A stretch of 53,558 nt of DNA from Deltaproteobacteria bacterium (GCA_023381945.1 JAMCQY010000381.1:1-53558); one strand, 5' to 3'; positions 10,029 to 18,759 are shown, counted from the first letter of the stretch. The notes: a model not told the origin generated them from the letters alone. Program-made: numbers and translations.

Positions 10029-11038
10029 GGTGCATCCTTCAGTTGGCGTTTCAATTTAGCGGCCAGCTCCACCGCGGCCTGGGGCGTGGTGGCGTCATGC
10101 ACCCCCGCCATGGTTCTGCCCTGGACAAAGACGATTTCATAGGAGTTATCCAGGGCCAGCACCTGGAAATCTGCCGGCGGGGCGGGCTCGGTTTTTTGGT
10201 AGCCGTTGGCCGTCAAGAAATCCACATAGCGCTTGGCGTCCGATTGGGCCAAATCCGGCGTCTCACGCCGGGCGATAAAGCCGGTGGCCTTGCCGCTCTT
10301 CAGGCTGTACTCCCCGGTAAGCACGTTATTCAGGCCCTCCAGACAGAAGGTGTCAGTGGCGCATAACCGTACCGTATCCGCCGCCAGCCCCTCTTTTGGA
10401 AAAAATTCCTTGGCGTCTGTCGTTTGGGCGCCGCCCTCGGCGGGCAGCTTGGCCAGGAGCGCCTGGGCATAAGTTTCCAGGGATTTTTGCATGGCCTCCG
10501 AGGCCCGGTCCGCCACGATCTCCACGTAGTAGCGCCCCTGGGTGAAAAACAGGGCATTTGAAGCGGTATAAGCGTTGGCGGTCAAGGGACTGTCGGGCGA
10601 ACCTGGCCGGCGCTGGCTGCTGAAGACCGCAAAGGCATTTTGGCCCGATCCCATATCGTAAAGAAACACTTCTACGTAAGCCTTCCCGGCGGCGTCTACC
10701 CCGAATTTTCGGCAGGACATTTCTTTAAAGCCCGCGGGCAGGTAAAGTTCCGCCTTGCCGTCGATCTTGTCGGAGAGGTTGTCCGGACCGAAGCTCTCAA
10801 CCGGGGCCAGGGGCGTGAAGCCCCCGACTTCGGGAAGCAGCGCCGCGGTGGCCGCGGGCGCCTGGCTGGAGGCAGTTTGAATTTTGCCCGAGATGGGGGT
10901 GCGTAAGGCCGCCTTCACAGCCGGATTGAAGTGGGCCTGCCGGAACAGCATCCCGATGATAATCAGGCCCAGCAGGGCCAATATGGCATAACCGGTCAAC
11001 TTTTGGGCGGGACCTACCTTTGCCTTTCGACGTACCAT
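10025..11038 (-). CDS. membrane-anchored DUF6599-like protein
   Basis: 337 residues with one N-terminal transmembrane anchor (about residues 14-31) and the rest periplasmic. The block LLPEVGGFTPLAPVESFGPDNLSDKIDGKAELYL (residues about 67-100, shown in parts: FGPDNLSDKIDG, KAELYLPAGF) matches my recollection of the DUF6599 signature, in which a PVE..xPDNLxxxIxGxAELY motif is followed by a strand-rich region. An Ala-rich linker precedes it. No catalytic motif or metal site is recognisable. It is coupled by a 4-nt overlap to the DUF362 gene and lies 20 bp behind the secreted 203-residue protein. A role in docking or substrate sensing for the exported redox proteins is only a guess from context. 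Confidence 0.6.
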   Translation of the reverse strand: MVRRKAKVGPAQKLTGYAILALLGLIIIGMLFRQAHFNPAVKAALRTPISGKIQTASSQAPAATAALLPEVGGFTPLAPVESFGPDNLSDKIDGKAELYLPAGFKEMSCRKFGVDAAGKAYVEVFLYDMGSGQNAFAVFSSQRRPGSPDSPLTANAYTASNALFFTQGRYYVEIVADRASEAMQKSLETYAQALLAKLPAEGGAQTTDAKEFFPKEGLAADTVRLCATDTFCLEGLNNVLTGEYSLKSGKATGFIARRETPDLAQSDAKRYVDFLTANGYQKTEPAPPADFQVLALDNSYEIVFVQGRTMAGVHDATTPQAAVELAAKLKRQLKDAP

Positions 11039-11058
11039 AAATCTTCCGACGCACTAGC

Positions 11059-11670
11059 CTATTTGCTGAGCTTCTGGCGCTTATTCAGGTCATAAATCGG
11101 CTTAAATTTGAGGCCCTGGAGCAGGAAGGCCTCCGGTGATTTGGTAATGAGGTCGCCGTTTATCTGGATGAAGCGCAGTTCGGCCCCGACCCCGCAACCT
11201 TCCGCGCAGGCCTGCTCCAGTTTCGATTTAGTCGGCCCATATTGCGGCTCGGCCTTACTCTTGTGGAATTTTTCGCGCCACTCGATCCATTGCTGCGGAG
11301 TCAGGCCGCTCTGGTCGATGAAGACATAATAGACCACCTTATCCGGGCAGTCCTCCTCCAGGTAGAGGGTATATTCAGCCGGCTGGTCCGGATTGCCTGG
11401 CTCGGCGGGGCGACCCTTTTCGCCCTTCTCGATGAGCCAGGTAGTGGGACATTTGCGGGAGGCGGCAAAGGCCTTCACCGTCCCGAAAATGAAGGCGGGG
11501 TTCATCTCGTCGGCCGCGAAATTCCCGTCCAGGAACTTCTCGGTCGGAGTGAAGGCAGTCAAGCCATTGGCTTGCCGCAGGGCCGCGGCCCGCTGGCTCG
11601 CCGCCGCAGCGTGGGCAGCAGCGCTCACCAAAAGCAGCAGCCCCAGGAATATTGGCCATAAACGCTGCAT
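11059..11670 (-). CDS. secreted protein of unknown function, first gene of redox block
   Basis: 203 residues with a clear signal peptide (MQRLWPIFLGLLLLVSAAAHAAA, cut likely after residue 22-24). I do not recognise the family. The mature part has four Cys (in RKCPTT, EEDCPDK, EQACAEGCG) that could form disulfides in the periplasm, and an acidic/aromatic middle. GGGAGGAGAT lies just upstream of the ATG. It is 20 bp ahead of the DUF6599-like gene, so it probably begins the operon, and the 446-bp region upstream should hold the promoter. Confidence 0.65.
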   Translation of the reverse strand: MQRLWPIFLGLLLLVSAAAHAAAASQRAAALRQANGLTAFTPTEKFLDGNFAADEMNPAFIFGTVKAFAASRKCPTTWLIEKGEKGRPAEPGNPDQPAEYTLYLEEDCPDKVVYYVFIDQSGLTPQQWIEWREKFHKSKAEPQYGPTKSKLEQACAEGCGVGAELRFIQINGDLITKSPEAFLLQGLKFKPIYDLNKRQKLSK

Positions 11671-12116
11671 ATCTCCTCCCTTTGGAAATCAGGGTCGATT
11701 AGCTAGCTAACGAGATAGTTTCTTAAGTTATCTACATTTTGCTGGAATAATTCAAGTGACCTGGCTAAATCTTTAGAAAATCCGATGAGTTAATGAAACT
11801 GACAGTAGGGAAGCAACTAAGATGGAGATCGCCGCGGCGGGCCAGTGCCCGCCAGATAATTACCAGGCCGGCCAGAAGCTGGCTGAGGGCGCCTTCGCGG
11901 GAAACTGATAACACGAATCGCTGCAAGCGCAGGTGCAATGCAGGGCAGATTTTCGAGAGATTGTAATCGCCGCGGCAAAACGGTAGAATATTAAGCAGTT
12001 ATTCCAGATCACCCAGATCTCTGTCTTTATCACCTCCGACGGCGCCTGTGGAGACCTTAATTTTTGTCGGATAAATCGACCCGACCACGCAGTGCCGCAT
12101 TTATAGGAATTCCGGC
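11671..12116. other. 446-bp divergent intergenic region
   Basis: Lies between the redox block (minus strand) and the sensor kinase (plus strand) and must contain both promoters. A 28-codon open frame (11822-11908, starting MEIAAAGQC) has only a weak GGGAAG upstream and no recognisable match. A GCGGGCCAGTGCCCGC hairpin lies inside it. I can support no gene here. Confidence 0.5.
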
Positions 12117-14555
12117 GTGCGACTTCGCCTGATCTTATTGATTCTGTCGCTACTGGCCTTTTTATCGGCCTCCATCGGCGGCTTTCTCTACTATTCTTCC
12201 CTGAAGCAGGCGGTCTTCAGGGAGGCGGAGCGCCAGGCGCAAACCCGCCTGGTGATGATCAAAAAAAACCTTTCCTCGTTTCTCTCGGAGAATATCAAGC
12301 CGGTGAAGGCCCTGGCCGGCATGCAGGGCCTGCAACAGGCCCTGGCCAAAAGAGACGCGGCCTCCCTGCAAAGGGCTAATGCCGTCCTGGATCATTTTAA
12401 GGATACCCTGGAGGTGGACGTCTGCTACCTGATGGACCGCGGGGGCGACACCATTGCCTCCTCCAACCGCCACGCCGCCGATAGCTTTGTGGGCCAGAAT
12501 TTCAGCTTCCGTCCCTACTTTAGGCAGGCTATCCGCGGCCAACCTGCCACCTATCTGGCCTTGGGAACCACTTCCGGCCGCCGCGGGGCATATTACAGTC
12601 ATCCGGTCTACAGCGGGCAGGGCCAGCCCCTCGGCGTGGCAGTCATCAAGATCTCCATTGAGCATATCGAAGAACTGGTGGTCAATGACGATGAACGAGT
12701 TTCGGTCATCGATCCCCAGGGGGTCTTCTTTGTCTCCAGCCGTCCGGAATGGCTTTACCATACCCTCAGGCAGCTTACCCGTGAGCAGGCCTCGCGGCTG
12801 GCCGGGACCCGGCAATTCGGCCCCGGCCCCTGGAAGTGGACCGGCCTGACCCTTAAGGAAGACAACACTGCGGTGGACCTGCAAGGCAACCATTATCTGG
12901 TGGGCCAACTGGCCCTGGATCATTACCCCGGCTGGAAGGTCGTGCAGTTGCGCGGTCCGCATACTATGGCCAAGATTTTTGCCGACCCCGCCCTCAAGAT
13001 CACCGGTTATATCATCATCTTCTTAGCCATGCTGGTCGGGCTGTCGGTGGGATTTCTTTATTGGCGGGCGTCCGGTGACATCGTGCGCCGCAGGAGTGCT
13101 GAAATCGCCCTGCAAAACAGCGAACAGCGCTACCGCACCATCTTTAACAGCGCTCCGGCCATGCTCCATTCCATCGACACGGCAGGGCGTCTGGTCATGG
13201 TCAGCGACCATTGGCTGAAGACCCTGGGATATGAGCGCGGCGAAGTGATCGGCCGCCAGGTCACCGACTTTTTCAGCGAGGCCTCCCGGCATTATGCTGG
13301 CGAGGCGGTCTTTCCCGATTTCTTCCGCCAAGGTTTTTGTAAGGATATTTCCTATCAATACCTCAGAAAGAACGGCGAACCCATGGAAGTGCTGCTCTCT
13401 GCCCTTGCCGAACGGGATGAGGCCGGCAAGATCGTCCGCTCCCTGGCGGTCTCCATTGACGTCACCGAACGCAAGAAGGCGGAAGAGGCCCTCAAGCACG
13501 CCCAGGAAGAACTGAGCCGCTACGCCCAGGACCTGGAACGCCAAGTGGCTAAAAGGACCCGGGAGATTACCAGCATCTTCAAATATACGCCGGCCGTAGT
13601 CTTCCTCAAGGATGCCGGGGGCCATTATCTCCTGGTCAACCCTCGCTTTGAAGAATTGTTCGAGGTTAAACTGGAGGACGTCAAGGGCAAGACCGATCAC
13701 GAGCTGTTCCCCCAGGAAGTCGCCGACCGGCTGCTGGCCCATGATCAGCAGGTTTTACGAGAGGAACACCCCTGTCAGGCAGAGGAGCAGGTCTATCATC
13801 AAGACGGCGTTCGCACCTATCTGTCGGTAAAATTTCCCCTTTACGATGAATTCGGGCAGGTCAGCGGCCTCTGCGGCATCTCGGCCGACATCACCACCAT
13901 CAAGAAGGCCCAGGAGCAGTTAAAGCGCCTCTCCGGCAGCATCATGGCCAATCAGGAAAATGAGCGGACCCTGCTGGCTCGAGAACTGCACGATGAACTG
14001 GGCCAGCTGCTGACGGCTTTGCAGATGGACTGCACCTGGATGCAGGACCGTCTCGCAGGGTCCGACCCCAAAGCGGCGGAACGGGCCTCGACCATGGGCA
14101 AGCTCATCGACCGGACCATTGAGGAGGTGCGGGGCCTGGCGGTGCGGCTGCGCCCCGGCGTCCTGGACCGATTGGGTCTGGTGGATGCCCTGGAATGGTT
14201 CACCAGTGACTTCGAACGGCGCACCGGCATCACCTGCATCTTTGAACATAATCAGGTCCCCGGCATTAAGGGGAAGGTGGCCACCGCGGCGTATCGCATC
14301 GCCCAGGAGGCGCTGACCAACGTGATTCGCCACGCCCAGGCAAGCTGTGTCAATGTTGTCCTGCAAGGCGATAATGGCTCCCTTAGTTTGGCGGTGACCG
14401 ATAACGGCCGGGGCTTTAATCCGGCGGAGCTCTCGGAACGCGAGGGCCTGGGGCTTCTCGGCATGCGGGAGCGGGCCTCGCTGGCGGGCGGCAGTTTTTC
14501 AGTCAACTCCAGCACCGGGCAGGGCACCTGGGTCTACTTCAAGGTGCCCATTTAA
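12117..14555 (+). CDS. Cache-PAS-PAS sensor histidine kinase, NarX/DegS type
   Basis: 812 residues from a GTG preceded by TAGGAAT. Order: TM1 (about 5-28), periplasmic double-Cache region typical of DctB-like C4-dicarboxylate or small-molecule sensors (YLMDRGGDTIASSN, FVGQNFSFRPYFRQA, YLALGTTSGRRGAYYSHPV), TM2 (about 298-318), PAS (338-455), short coiled coil, PAS (485-600), then a HisKA_3 dimerisation domain with phospho-acceptor His625 in LARELHDELGQ, and a HATPase_c domain with AYRIAQEALTNVIRHA and the glycine-rich GLGLLGMRERA. The chemistry predicts phosphotransfer to a NarL/FixJ regulator, and one follows at 14908 across a repeat-filled gap. The ligand is unknown; the Cache motifs resemble the DctB type. 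Confidence 0.9.
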   Translation: MRLRLILLILSLLAFLSASIGGFLYYSSLKQAVFREAERQAQTRLVMIKKNLSSFLSENIKPVKALAGMQGLQQALAKRDAASLQRANAVLDHFKDTLEVDVCYLMDRGGDTIASSNRHAADSFVGQNFSFRPYFRQAIRGQPATYLALGTTSGRRGAYYSHPVYSGQGQPLGVAVIKISIEHIEELVVNDDERVSVIDPQGVFFVSSRPEWLYHTLRQLTREQASRLAGTRQFGPGPWKWTGLTLKEDNTAVDLQGNHYLVGQLALDHYPGWKVVQLRGPHTMAKIFADPALKITGYIIIFLAMLVGLSVGFLYWRASGDIVRRRSAEIALQNSEQRYRTIFNSAPAMLHSIDTAGRLVMVSDHWLKTLGYERGEVIGRQVTDFFSEASRHYAGEAVFPDFFRQGFCKDISYQYLRKNGEPMEVLLSALAERDEAGKIVRSLAVSIDVTERKKAEEALKHAQEELSRYAQDLERQVAKRTREITSIFKYTPAVVFLKDAGGHYLLVNPRFEELFEVKLEDVKGKTDHELFPQEVADRLLAHDQQVLREEHPCQAEEQVYHQDGVRTYLSVKFPLYDEFGQVSGLCGISADITTIKKAQEQLKRLSGSIMANQENERTLLARELHDELGQLLTALQMDCTWMQDRLAGSDPKAAERASTMGKLIDRTIEEVRGLAVRLRPGVLDRLGLVDALEWFTSDFERRTGITCIFEHNQVPGIKGKVATAAYRIAQEALTNVIRHAQASCVNVVLQGDNGSLSLAVTDNGRGFNPAELSEREGLGLLGMRERASLAGGSFSVNSSTGQGTWVYFKVPI

Positions 14556-14702
14556 AACAAGGGCCAGGGGTACAGGACCAGGGTTAGTAATGAAAACCCA
14601 GTAGTGTCCGGCGGAGATTTATGGAGAGTTGGCAATTAAAACCGAAAAATACGGGCGCAGATTTGTTTTCAGAGCGGTCGCAGGCTCAGGCTGGCAGCAG
14701 AA

Positions 14703-14813
14703 AAACCCCCTCTCCCCTGCGAGGGGAGAGGGTTGGGGTGAGGGGTGGCTTCTTCGCCTGATTACTTCCCCCTCACCCTGCCCTCTCCCCCATTGGGGGA
14801 GAGGGGAAAAGCT
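14703..14813. repeat. GAGGGGAGAGGG-type palindromic repeat in a 352-bp gene-free gap
   Basis: Inverted arms CCCTCTCCCCTGCGAGGGGAG and CCCTCTCCCCCATTGGGGGAG, separated by GGTTGGGGTGAGGGG and CCCCTCACCCTG, make a large palindrome. The whole space 14556-14907 between kinase and regulator is otherwise empty. A 51-bp degenerate copy of the same family lies inside the gene at 52087. The open frame that spans this repeat (reading PLSPARGEGWGEGW) is a product of the repeat and is not called as a gene. Confidence 0.8.
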
Positions 14814-14907
14814 AAAGAATTCTGCATGTTATTGGATTCGCCGGCGGTATCCTTGCGAGCCTATTATCAAAAACCCTGCCGGACATTCCTGAACCACAGG
14901 GGATTAC

Positions 14908-15546
14908 ATGATTAAGGTTTTGTTAGCCGACGACCACGACATTGTGCGAGCCGGCTTGCGGCATATCGTGGAAGACAGCGGCGACATGGAGGTGGTGGCC
15001 GAAGCGGCTGATGGCCGGGAGGCTATTAGGCAGGCCCTGCAAAAAAACCCGGACGTGGCGGTGATCGACCTTTCCATGCCGGGCATGGACGGCCTGGAGG
15101 TGATCAGCCAGCTCAAGGTCCAGCATCCCAAGCTCCCTATCCTGATCCTGACCATGCACACCGAGGAGCAATTCGTGGTGCGGGCGGTGGAGGCCGGCGC
15201 CATGGGCTATCTCACCAAACGCGCCGCCCCGGGGCAACTGGTCAACGCCATTCGCAAACTGCACGCCGGCGGCCGTTACCTCACCGATACCGCAGCCGAG
15301 GCCCTGGCCTTGCGCCTGCTGCGAGGGGCGCCGGGCCAGTCCCTGCTCGACTCGCTAAGCAATCGGGAACTCCAGGTCCTGAGGGGCCTGGCCCTGGGGC
15401 AGACCAACCGGGAGATCGCCGAGGCCTACGGCATCAGCATCAAAACGGTCAATACTTACCGCGACCGCCTGCTTAAAAAGCTCAACCTCCGCAACAATAC
15501 CGAACTGGCCCGCTTCGCCATCCAAAATCGCCTGGTGGAACCGTGA
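14908..15546 (+). CDS. NarL/FixJ-family response regulator
   Basis: 212 residues. Receiver domain 1-118 with acidic pair Asp8-Asp9, phospho-acceptor Asp54 (VAVIDLSMPGMDG), Thr82 region (LTMHTEEQF) and Lys104 (GYLTKRAAP). The LuxR-type helix-turn-helix runs from about 150 to 205 (LSNRELQVLRGLALGQTNREIA, KTVNTYRDRLLKKLNL). It is almost certainly the partner of the NarX-type kinase at 12117: same strand, matching class. Target genes cannot be read from the sequence. The stop is shared with the next start (TGATG), coupling it to the microprotein. Confidence 0.92.
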   Translation: MIKVLLADDHDIVRAGLRHIVEDSGDMEVVAEAADGREAIRQALQKNPDVAVIDLSMPGMDGLEVISQLKVQHPKLPILILTMHTEEQFVVRAVEAGAMGYLTKRAAPGQLVNAIRKLHAGGRYLTDTAAEALALRLLRGAPGQSLLDSLSNRELQVLRGLALGQTNREIAEAYGISIKTVNTYRDRLLKKLNLRNNTELARFAIQNRLVEP

Positions 15547-15785
15547 TGCCGAAATCCAAGGGAACGGGAACAAGCCCATATCGGTTCTGTCCGATATGCG
15601 GTGGTAATCATGATCCGGATACACTATGTTCTGATCGTTCAAAACAAATGGGCATTCCGACAGCACGGCGCAGATCGCGCCGATTCAGGACCACACTCCG
15701 GCAAGCAAATAGAAGCCTTGTTATCGTCCTGATAATTTTTTTGGCCATGCTTCTCATTCCATTCTTTATTTTGAGAATGAGATAA
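15546..15785 (+). CDS. zinc-ribbon/transmembrane microprotein coupled to the response regulator
   Basis: 79 residues from the ATG that overlaps the regulator stop (TGATG); an in-frame GTG one codon earlier is also possible. The N-terminus has FCPICGGNHDPDTLC, a CxxC plus later Cys that could bind zinc, then an Arg-rich stretch (RRRSRRFR) and a C-terminal transmembrane segment of about 20 residues (LVIVLIIFLAMLLIPFFIL). It would sit with the Cys motif in the cytoplasm. No family recognised. Coupled translation suggests it works with the two-component pair, perhaps as a membrane adaptor; that is inference. Confidence 0.6.
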   Translation: MPKSKGTGTSPYRFCPICGGNHDPDTLCSDRSKQMGIPTARRRSRRFRTTLRQANRSLVIVLIIFLAMLLIPFFILRMR

Positions 15786-16008
15786 TCCAAAACGCTCCTC
15801 AAAAGAAAATTTAGGGTTTTCAGCAAGGAAAATCAGGGGTTCCCTTATTTCAATTTATGGAGAGATGGATTTACATGGCAGATAATTCCGGAATAAAAAG
15901 GAGGATTTACTAAAAAACCTAGTGCTGACAAACCGATGAGGACATCTGCCTACCGGATAGGGGCCGCGAACCCTCCAATTGAATTCCCTCTGAGCAAAAG
16001 GATGCGTT
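15786..16008 (+). promoter_or_regulatory. leader region of the SPFH gene with short hairpins
   Basis: 223 bp without a convincing gene. Between about 15930 and 15975 two small hairpins can be drawn: GATG-AGGA-CATC, and GGGG paired with CCC around CCGCGAA. An 18-codon open frame (ATGGAGAGATGG...) precedes them. I could not match this to a known riboswitch; it may simply be a promoter region. Confidence 0.25.
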
Positions 16009-18081
16009 ATGTTCTGGATTTTTGAACACCTCTGGCTCGTTTTGGCGGTATTGGTCGCATGCTACCTAATTCTGAAATCTGTTATTGTCGTCGGCGGCAC
16101 GGAAATCGCAGTCTTGGAAAGGAAGTACTTCGGCAGGAAGATGCCCCAAGGCCGGGTCATTGCTCTCGCGCACGAAATCGGTATCCGCGCCAAAACCCTG
16201 GGACCCGGCCTCCATTTTCTTATTCCTTTTTTGTACGTACCCACCAAGTTTCCCTTCACCAACATCCTGGAGGATGAAATCGGGCTGGCGGAATCCATCG
16301 ATGGCGAGGCGATTCCGCCGGGAAAAATCTTCGCCACGGTGGTTGAGGGCCACAACTCCTTTCAGGACGGCGAGCACTTCCTGATCAACGGCGGCGAGAA
16401 AGGCCCCCAGATTCAGATCCTGCCTCCCGGCATGTACCGCATCAATCCCATCCTCTTCAAGGTGCGCAAGGTGCCGGTCACCATCATCGATAAAGGCAAG
16501 ATCGGTATCATCACCTCCATGGACGGCCAATCGATCCCGGCCGGCCGGCTCCTGGCCAAAAAGGTGGAAGGCCATTCCAATTTTGAAAACGGCCAGGCCT
16601 TTTTAAACAACGGCGGACAGAAGGGGCCTCAGATCGACATCCTGCTGCCGGGCACTTACCGCATCAACACCGACCTCTTTCATGTGGAGGTGCATGACGC
16701 CACGGTCATCCCGGCCAACCAGGTGGGGCTGGTCACCGCCCTGGACGGCGAACCTTTGCCGGACAAAGAATACGTGGCCAAGCCGGTGACCGGGCATAGC
16801 GATTTTCAGAACGCCTCGCAATTTCTCGAAGCCGGCGGCCAACGCGGCCCCCAGTTTGACGTGCTGAAGCCCGGCACCTACTATATCAACCCGCTCATCT
16901 TCAAGGTGGAACTCGATAAAGTCGCCATAGTGGAGCGGGGCCAGGTGGCCGTGGTGGTCTCCAATGTCGGCGAAGAGCCCAAACAGATCAAAAAGATCAT
17001 CGAAGAAATCGCCAAAGATGAAAATATTCAAGAAGGCACTGAAGCGTATAAAGAAATCGAGAAGCGCTTTGACGTCGGCATCGAACGCTACGTGGTGCCC
17101 AAAGGCTACCGGGGCATCCAGCAGGAGGTGGCTGGGCCGGGTATTTATTATCTAAACCTCCGTGCCTATATCGCTTATATCGTGGACACCACCAACATCA
17201 CCATCGATTGGGACGACGCCAAGGAAACCCGCTTCGACCCCCTCAAGGTCATCTCCCGGGACGGCTTTGAGCTGGGGGTCTCCGTCAAGGTGGTGATCCG
17301 CATCAGGCCGGATCAGGCCCCCTACATGGTGGCCAAGATCGGCTCCATCGATAATCTTATCAGCCACGTGATCCACCCGATGATCGACTCTTCCTTCCGC
17401 AACCAGGCTTCCTCGACCTCGGCCATGAACTTCCTCCAGGACCGGCAGGACGAGCAGCGCAAGGCGGAAGAGCGCGCCCGTCTGGAACTGGAAAAATACC
17501 ATGTGGAATGCGTCTCGGTGCTCATCTGCCAGATCACCCTGCCGCAGGATCTGATGGATACCCAGACCAAGAAGATTATCGCCCAGCAGCAGAAGGCCAT
17601 GTATGAAGACCAGCAGAAGGCCGAGCAGTCCCGGATCGCCACCGAGAAGACCAGGGCCGAAGCCGACCAGCAGAAAAACCTGGTGGAGGCCGAGATCGGC
17701 GTGAAAATCGCCGAGCAGAACAAGATGAAGGCGATCCGCTTTGCCGAAGGTGAGGCCGAAAGCATCCGGCTGAAGGCCGAGGGGCAGGCCAAGGGCATCC
17801 GGGCCACCGGCGAGGCTGAAGGCAGCAAGATTCTCGCCATGGGGGAAGCGACCGCCAAGGCCTATATGATGCAAATCAAGGCGATGGGTCAAAAGGGCGT
17901 CACCTCCATCGAGATTGCCAAGCAGATTGCCTCCGGCAACATTAAGGTGACCCCCGACTTCCTGGTGCAGGGCGGCGACAACCTGGGTGGCCTGCTGTCC
18001 GCCTTTCTGACCAATATCATTTCCGGCCGGGGCCAGGCCGAGGAGATGGCCGCACCCGAGGAGGAAGCGGCGCAATCTTAG
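16009..18081 (+). CDS. SPFH/band-7 (flotillin-like) membrane protein with three tandem repeats
   Basis: 690 residues. N-terminal membrane anchor (residues about 7-28), then three tandem copies of a roughly 74-residue unit at about 88-160, 162-234 and 236-308. Each reads GxxxxxDGxxxP, VxGHxxFxxxxxFLxxGGxxGPQ, LxPGxYxIN and an FxV ending. Band-7-like strand motifs surround them (LGPGLHFLIPF near 65-74; GPGIYYLNLRAY before residue 390), and the SPFH domain continues to about 490 (LKVISRDGFELGVSVKVVIRI). A long Ala/Glu/Lys-rich coiled coil follows (about 480-640) and a Gly-rich acidic tail. Flotillin-like proteins form large membrane-associated oligomers. No NfeD-like partner gene is adjacent. 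A hairpin terminator follows. Confidence 0.85.
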   Translation: MFWIFEHLWLVLAVLVACYLILKSVIVVGGTEIAVLERKYFGRKMPQGRVIALAHEIGIRAKTLGPGLHFLIPFLYVPTKFPFTNILEDEIGLAESIDGEAIPPGKIFATVVEGHNSFQDGEHFLINGGEKGPQIQILPPGMYRINPILFKVRKVPVTIIDKGKIGIITSMDGQSIPAGRLLAKKVEGHSNFENGQAFLNNGGQKGPQIDILLPGTYRINTDLFHVEVHDATVIPANQVGLVTALDGEPLPDKEYVAKPVTGHSDFQNASQFLEAGGQRGPQFDVLKPGTYYINPLIFKVELDKVAIVERGQVAVVVSNVGEEPKQIKKIIEEIAKDENIQEGTEAYKEIEKRFDVGIERYVVPKGYRGIQQEVAGPGIYYLNLRAYIAYIVDTTNITIDWDDAKETRFDPLKVISRDGFELGVSVKVVIRIRPDQAPYMVAKIGSIDNLISHVIHPMIDSSFRNQASSTSAMNFLQDRQDEQRKAEERARLELEKYHVECVSVLICQITLPQDLMDTQTKKIIAQQQKAMYEDQQKAEQSRIATEKTRAEADQQKNLVEAEIGVKIAEQNKMKAIRFAEGEAESIRLKAEGQAKGIRATGEAEGSKILAMGEATAKAYMMQIKAMGQKGVTSIEIAKQIASGNIKVTPDFLVQGGDNLGGLLSAFLTNIISGRGQAEEMAAPEEEAAQS

Positions 18082-18116
18082 CCAGCTTGGGCGGAGATTA
18101 GCGCAAGTACAATAAA

Positions 18117-18141
18117 AAGGCAGGGCCATAGGCCCTGCCTT
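18117..18141 (+). terminator. hairpin terminator after the SPFH gene
   Basis: AAGGCAGGGCC and GGCCCTGCCTT form an 11-bp stem with a 3-nt loop, followed by a broken T stretch (GCTAGTTTTC). It lies 36 bp after the stop codon and before the convergent thioredoxin-like gene. Confidence 0.75.
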
Positions 18142-18261
18142 GCTAGTTTTCATCAGTAATTTAACGAGAACGCCTGCTCTAAGATCCTATGCCTAAAAAA
18201 ACCAAAATGACCTGGTTCGTCCCTTACGTCAGGTTAAATCCTGCAGCCAGGCGGACATCAA

Positions 18262-18759
18262 CTAGAGAAACGGCTTGATCAACTTGATAAAACCCTCCTT
18301 GCTTTGCGCCTCGGTCACCTTCTTGGCAATATTGCCCTGGCGGTCAATGATGAAGGTGGTCGGCACAAACTCCACGTTGCCATACGCCTTGGCAATGTCA
18401 TAGTTCCCCACCAGCACCGGGTAACTGGTGCCCAACTGTTGGGCCAAAGAGCGCAACTGTTCCGCGGTGGAGTCCAGGCCGATGCCGATGACCTGCAATC
18501 CCTGGCCCTTGAACTCCTGGTTGAGCTGATTGAGGGCCGGCATCTCCTCTTTGCAGGGTTTGCAAAGATAGGTATAGAAATTCAGCACCACCACCTTGCC
18601 CCGGAACTGCTTGAGGGAATAATTCTTTCCGCTGACCGCATCTTTCAAAGTGAAGTCCGGCGCGCTTTGCGCCCCGGCCGGCACCGCCAGGCAGAAAAGG
18701 GCCAGGATGGCCATCAGCAAGCAGGTCCATGCCTGACTCCAAGACGATTTCCAGTCCAT
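18262..18759 (-). CDS. periplasmic TlpA/ResA-like thiol-disulfide protein
   Basis: 165 residues. Signal peptide to about residue 30 (AVPAGA, then QSAPDFTLKD). A thioredoxin/peroxiredoxin-like fold follows with active-site CKPC (Cys66, Cys69) in VVLNFYTYLCKPCKEEMPAL and the cis-Pro loop VEFVPTTFIID. This arrangement is typical of TlpA/ResA reductants that keep c-type cytochrome haem motifs or other periplasmic thiols reduced. No cytochrome maturation gene is adjacent, so the client is unknown. Well-placed GGAGG upstream. Single gene, convergent with the SPFH gene. Confidence 0.88.
   Translation of the reverse strand: MDWKSSWSQAWTCLLMAILALFCLAVPAGAQSAPDFTLKDAVSGKNYSLKQFRGKVVVLNFYTYLCKPCKEEMPALNQLNQEFKGQGLQVIGIGLDSTAEQLRSLAQQLGTSYPVLVGNYDIAKAYGNVEFVPTTFIIDRQGNIAKKVTEAQSKEGFIKLIKPFL

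Noticed and set aside
14629..14892. 87-codon plus-strand frame between the kinase and the regulator
   Set aside because: Most of it is translation of the GAGGGGAGAGGG-type palindromic repeat; no ribosome binding site.
15900..15980. CCGATGAGG in the SPFH leader as a hammerhead ribozyme core
   Set aside because: The required CUGANGA and GAAA elements are not both present in the right order.
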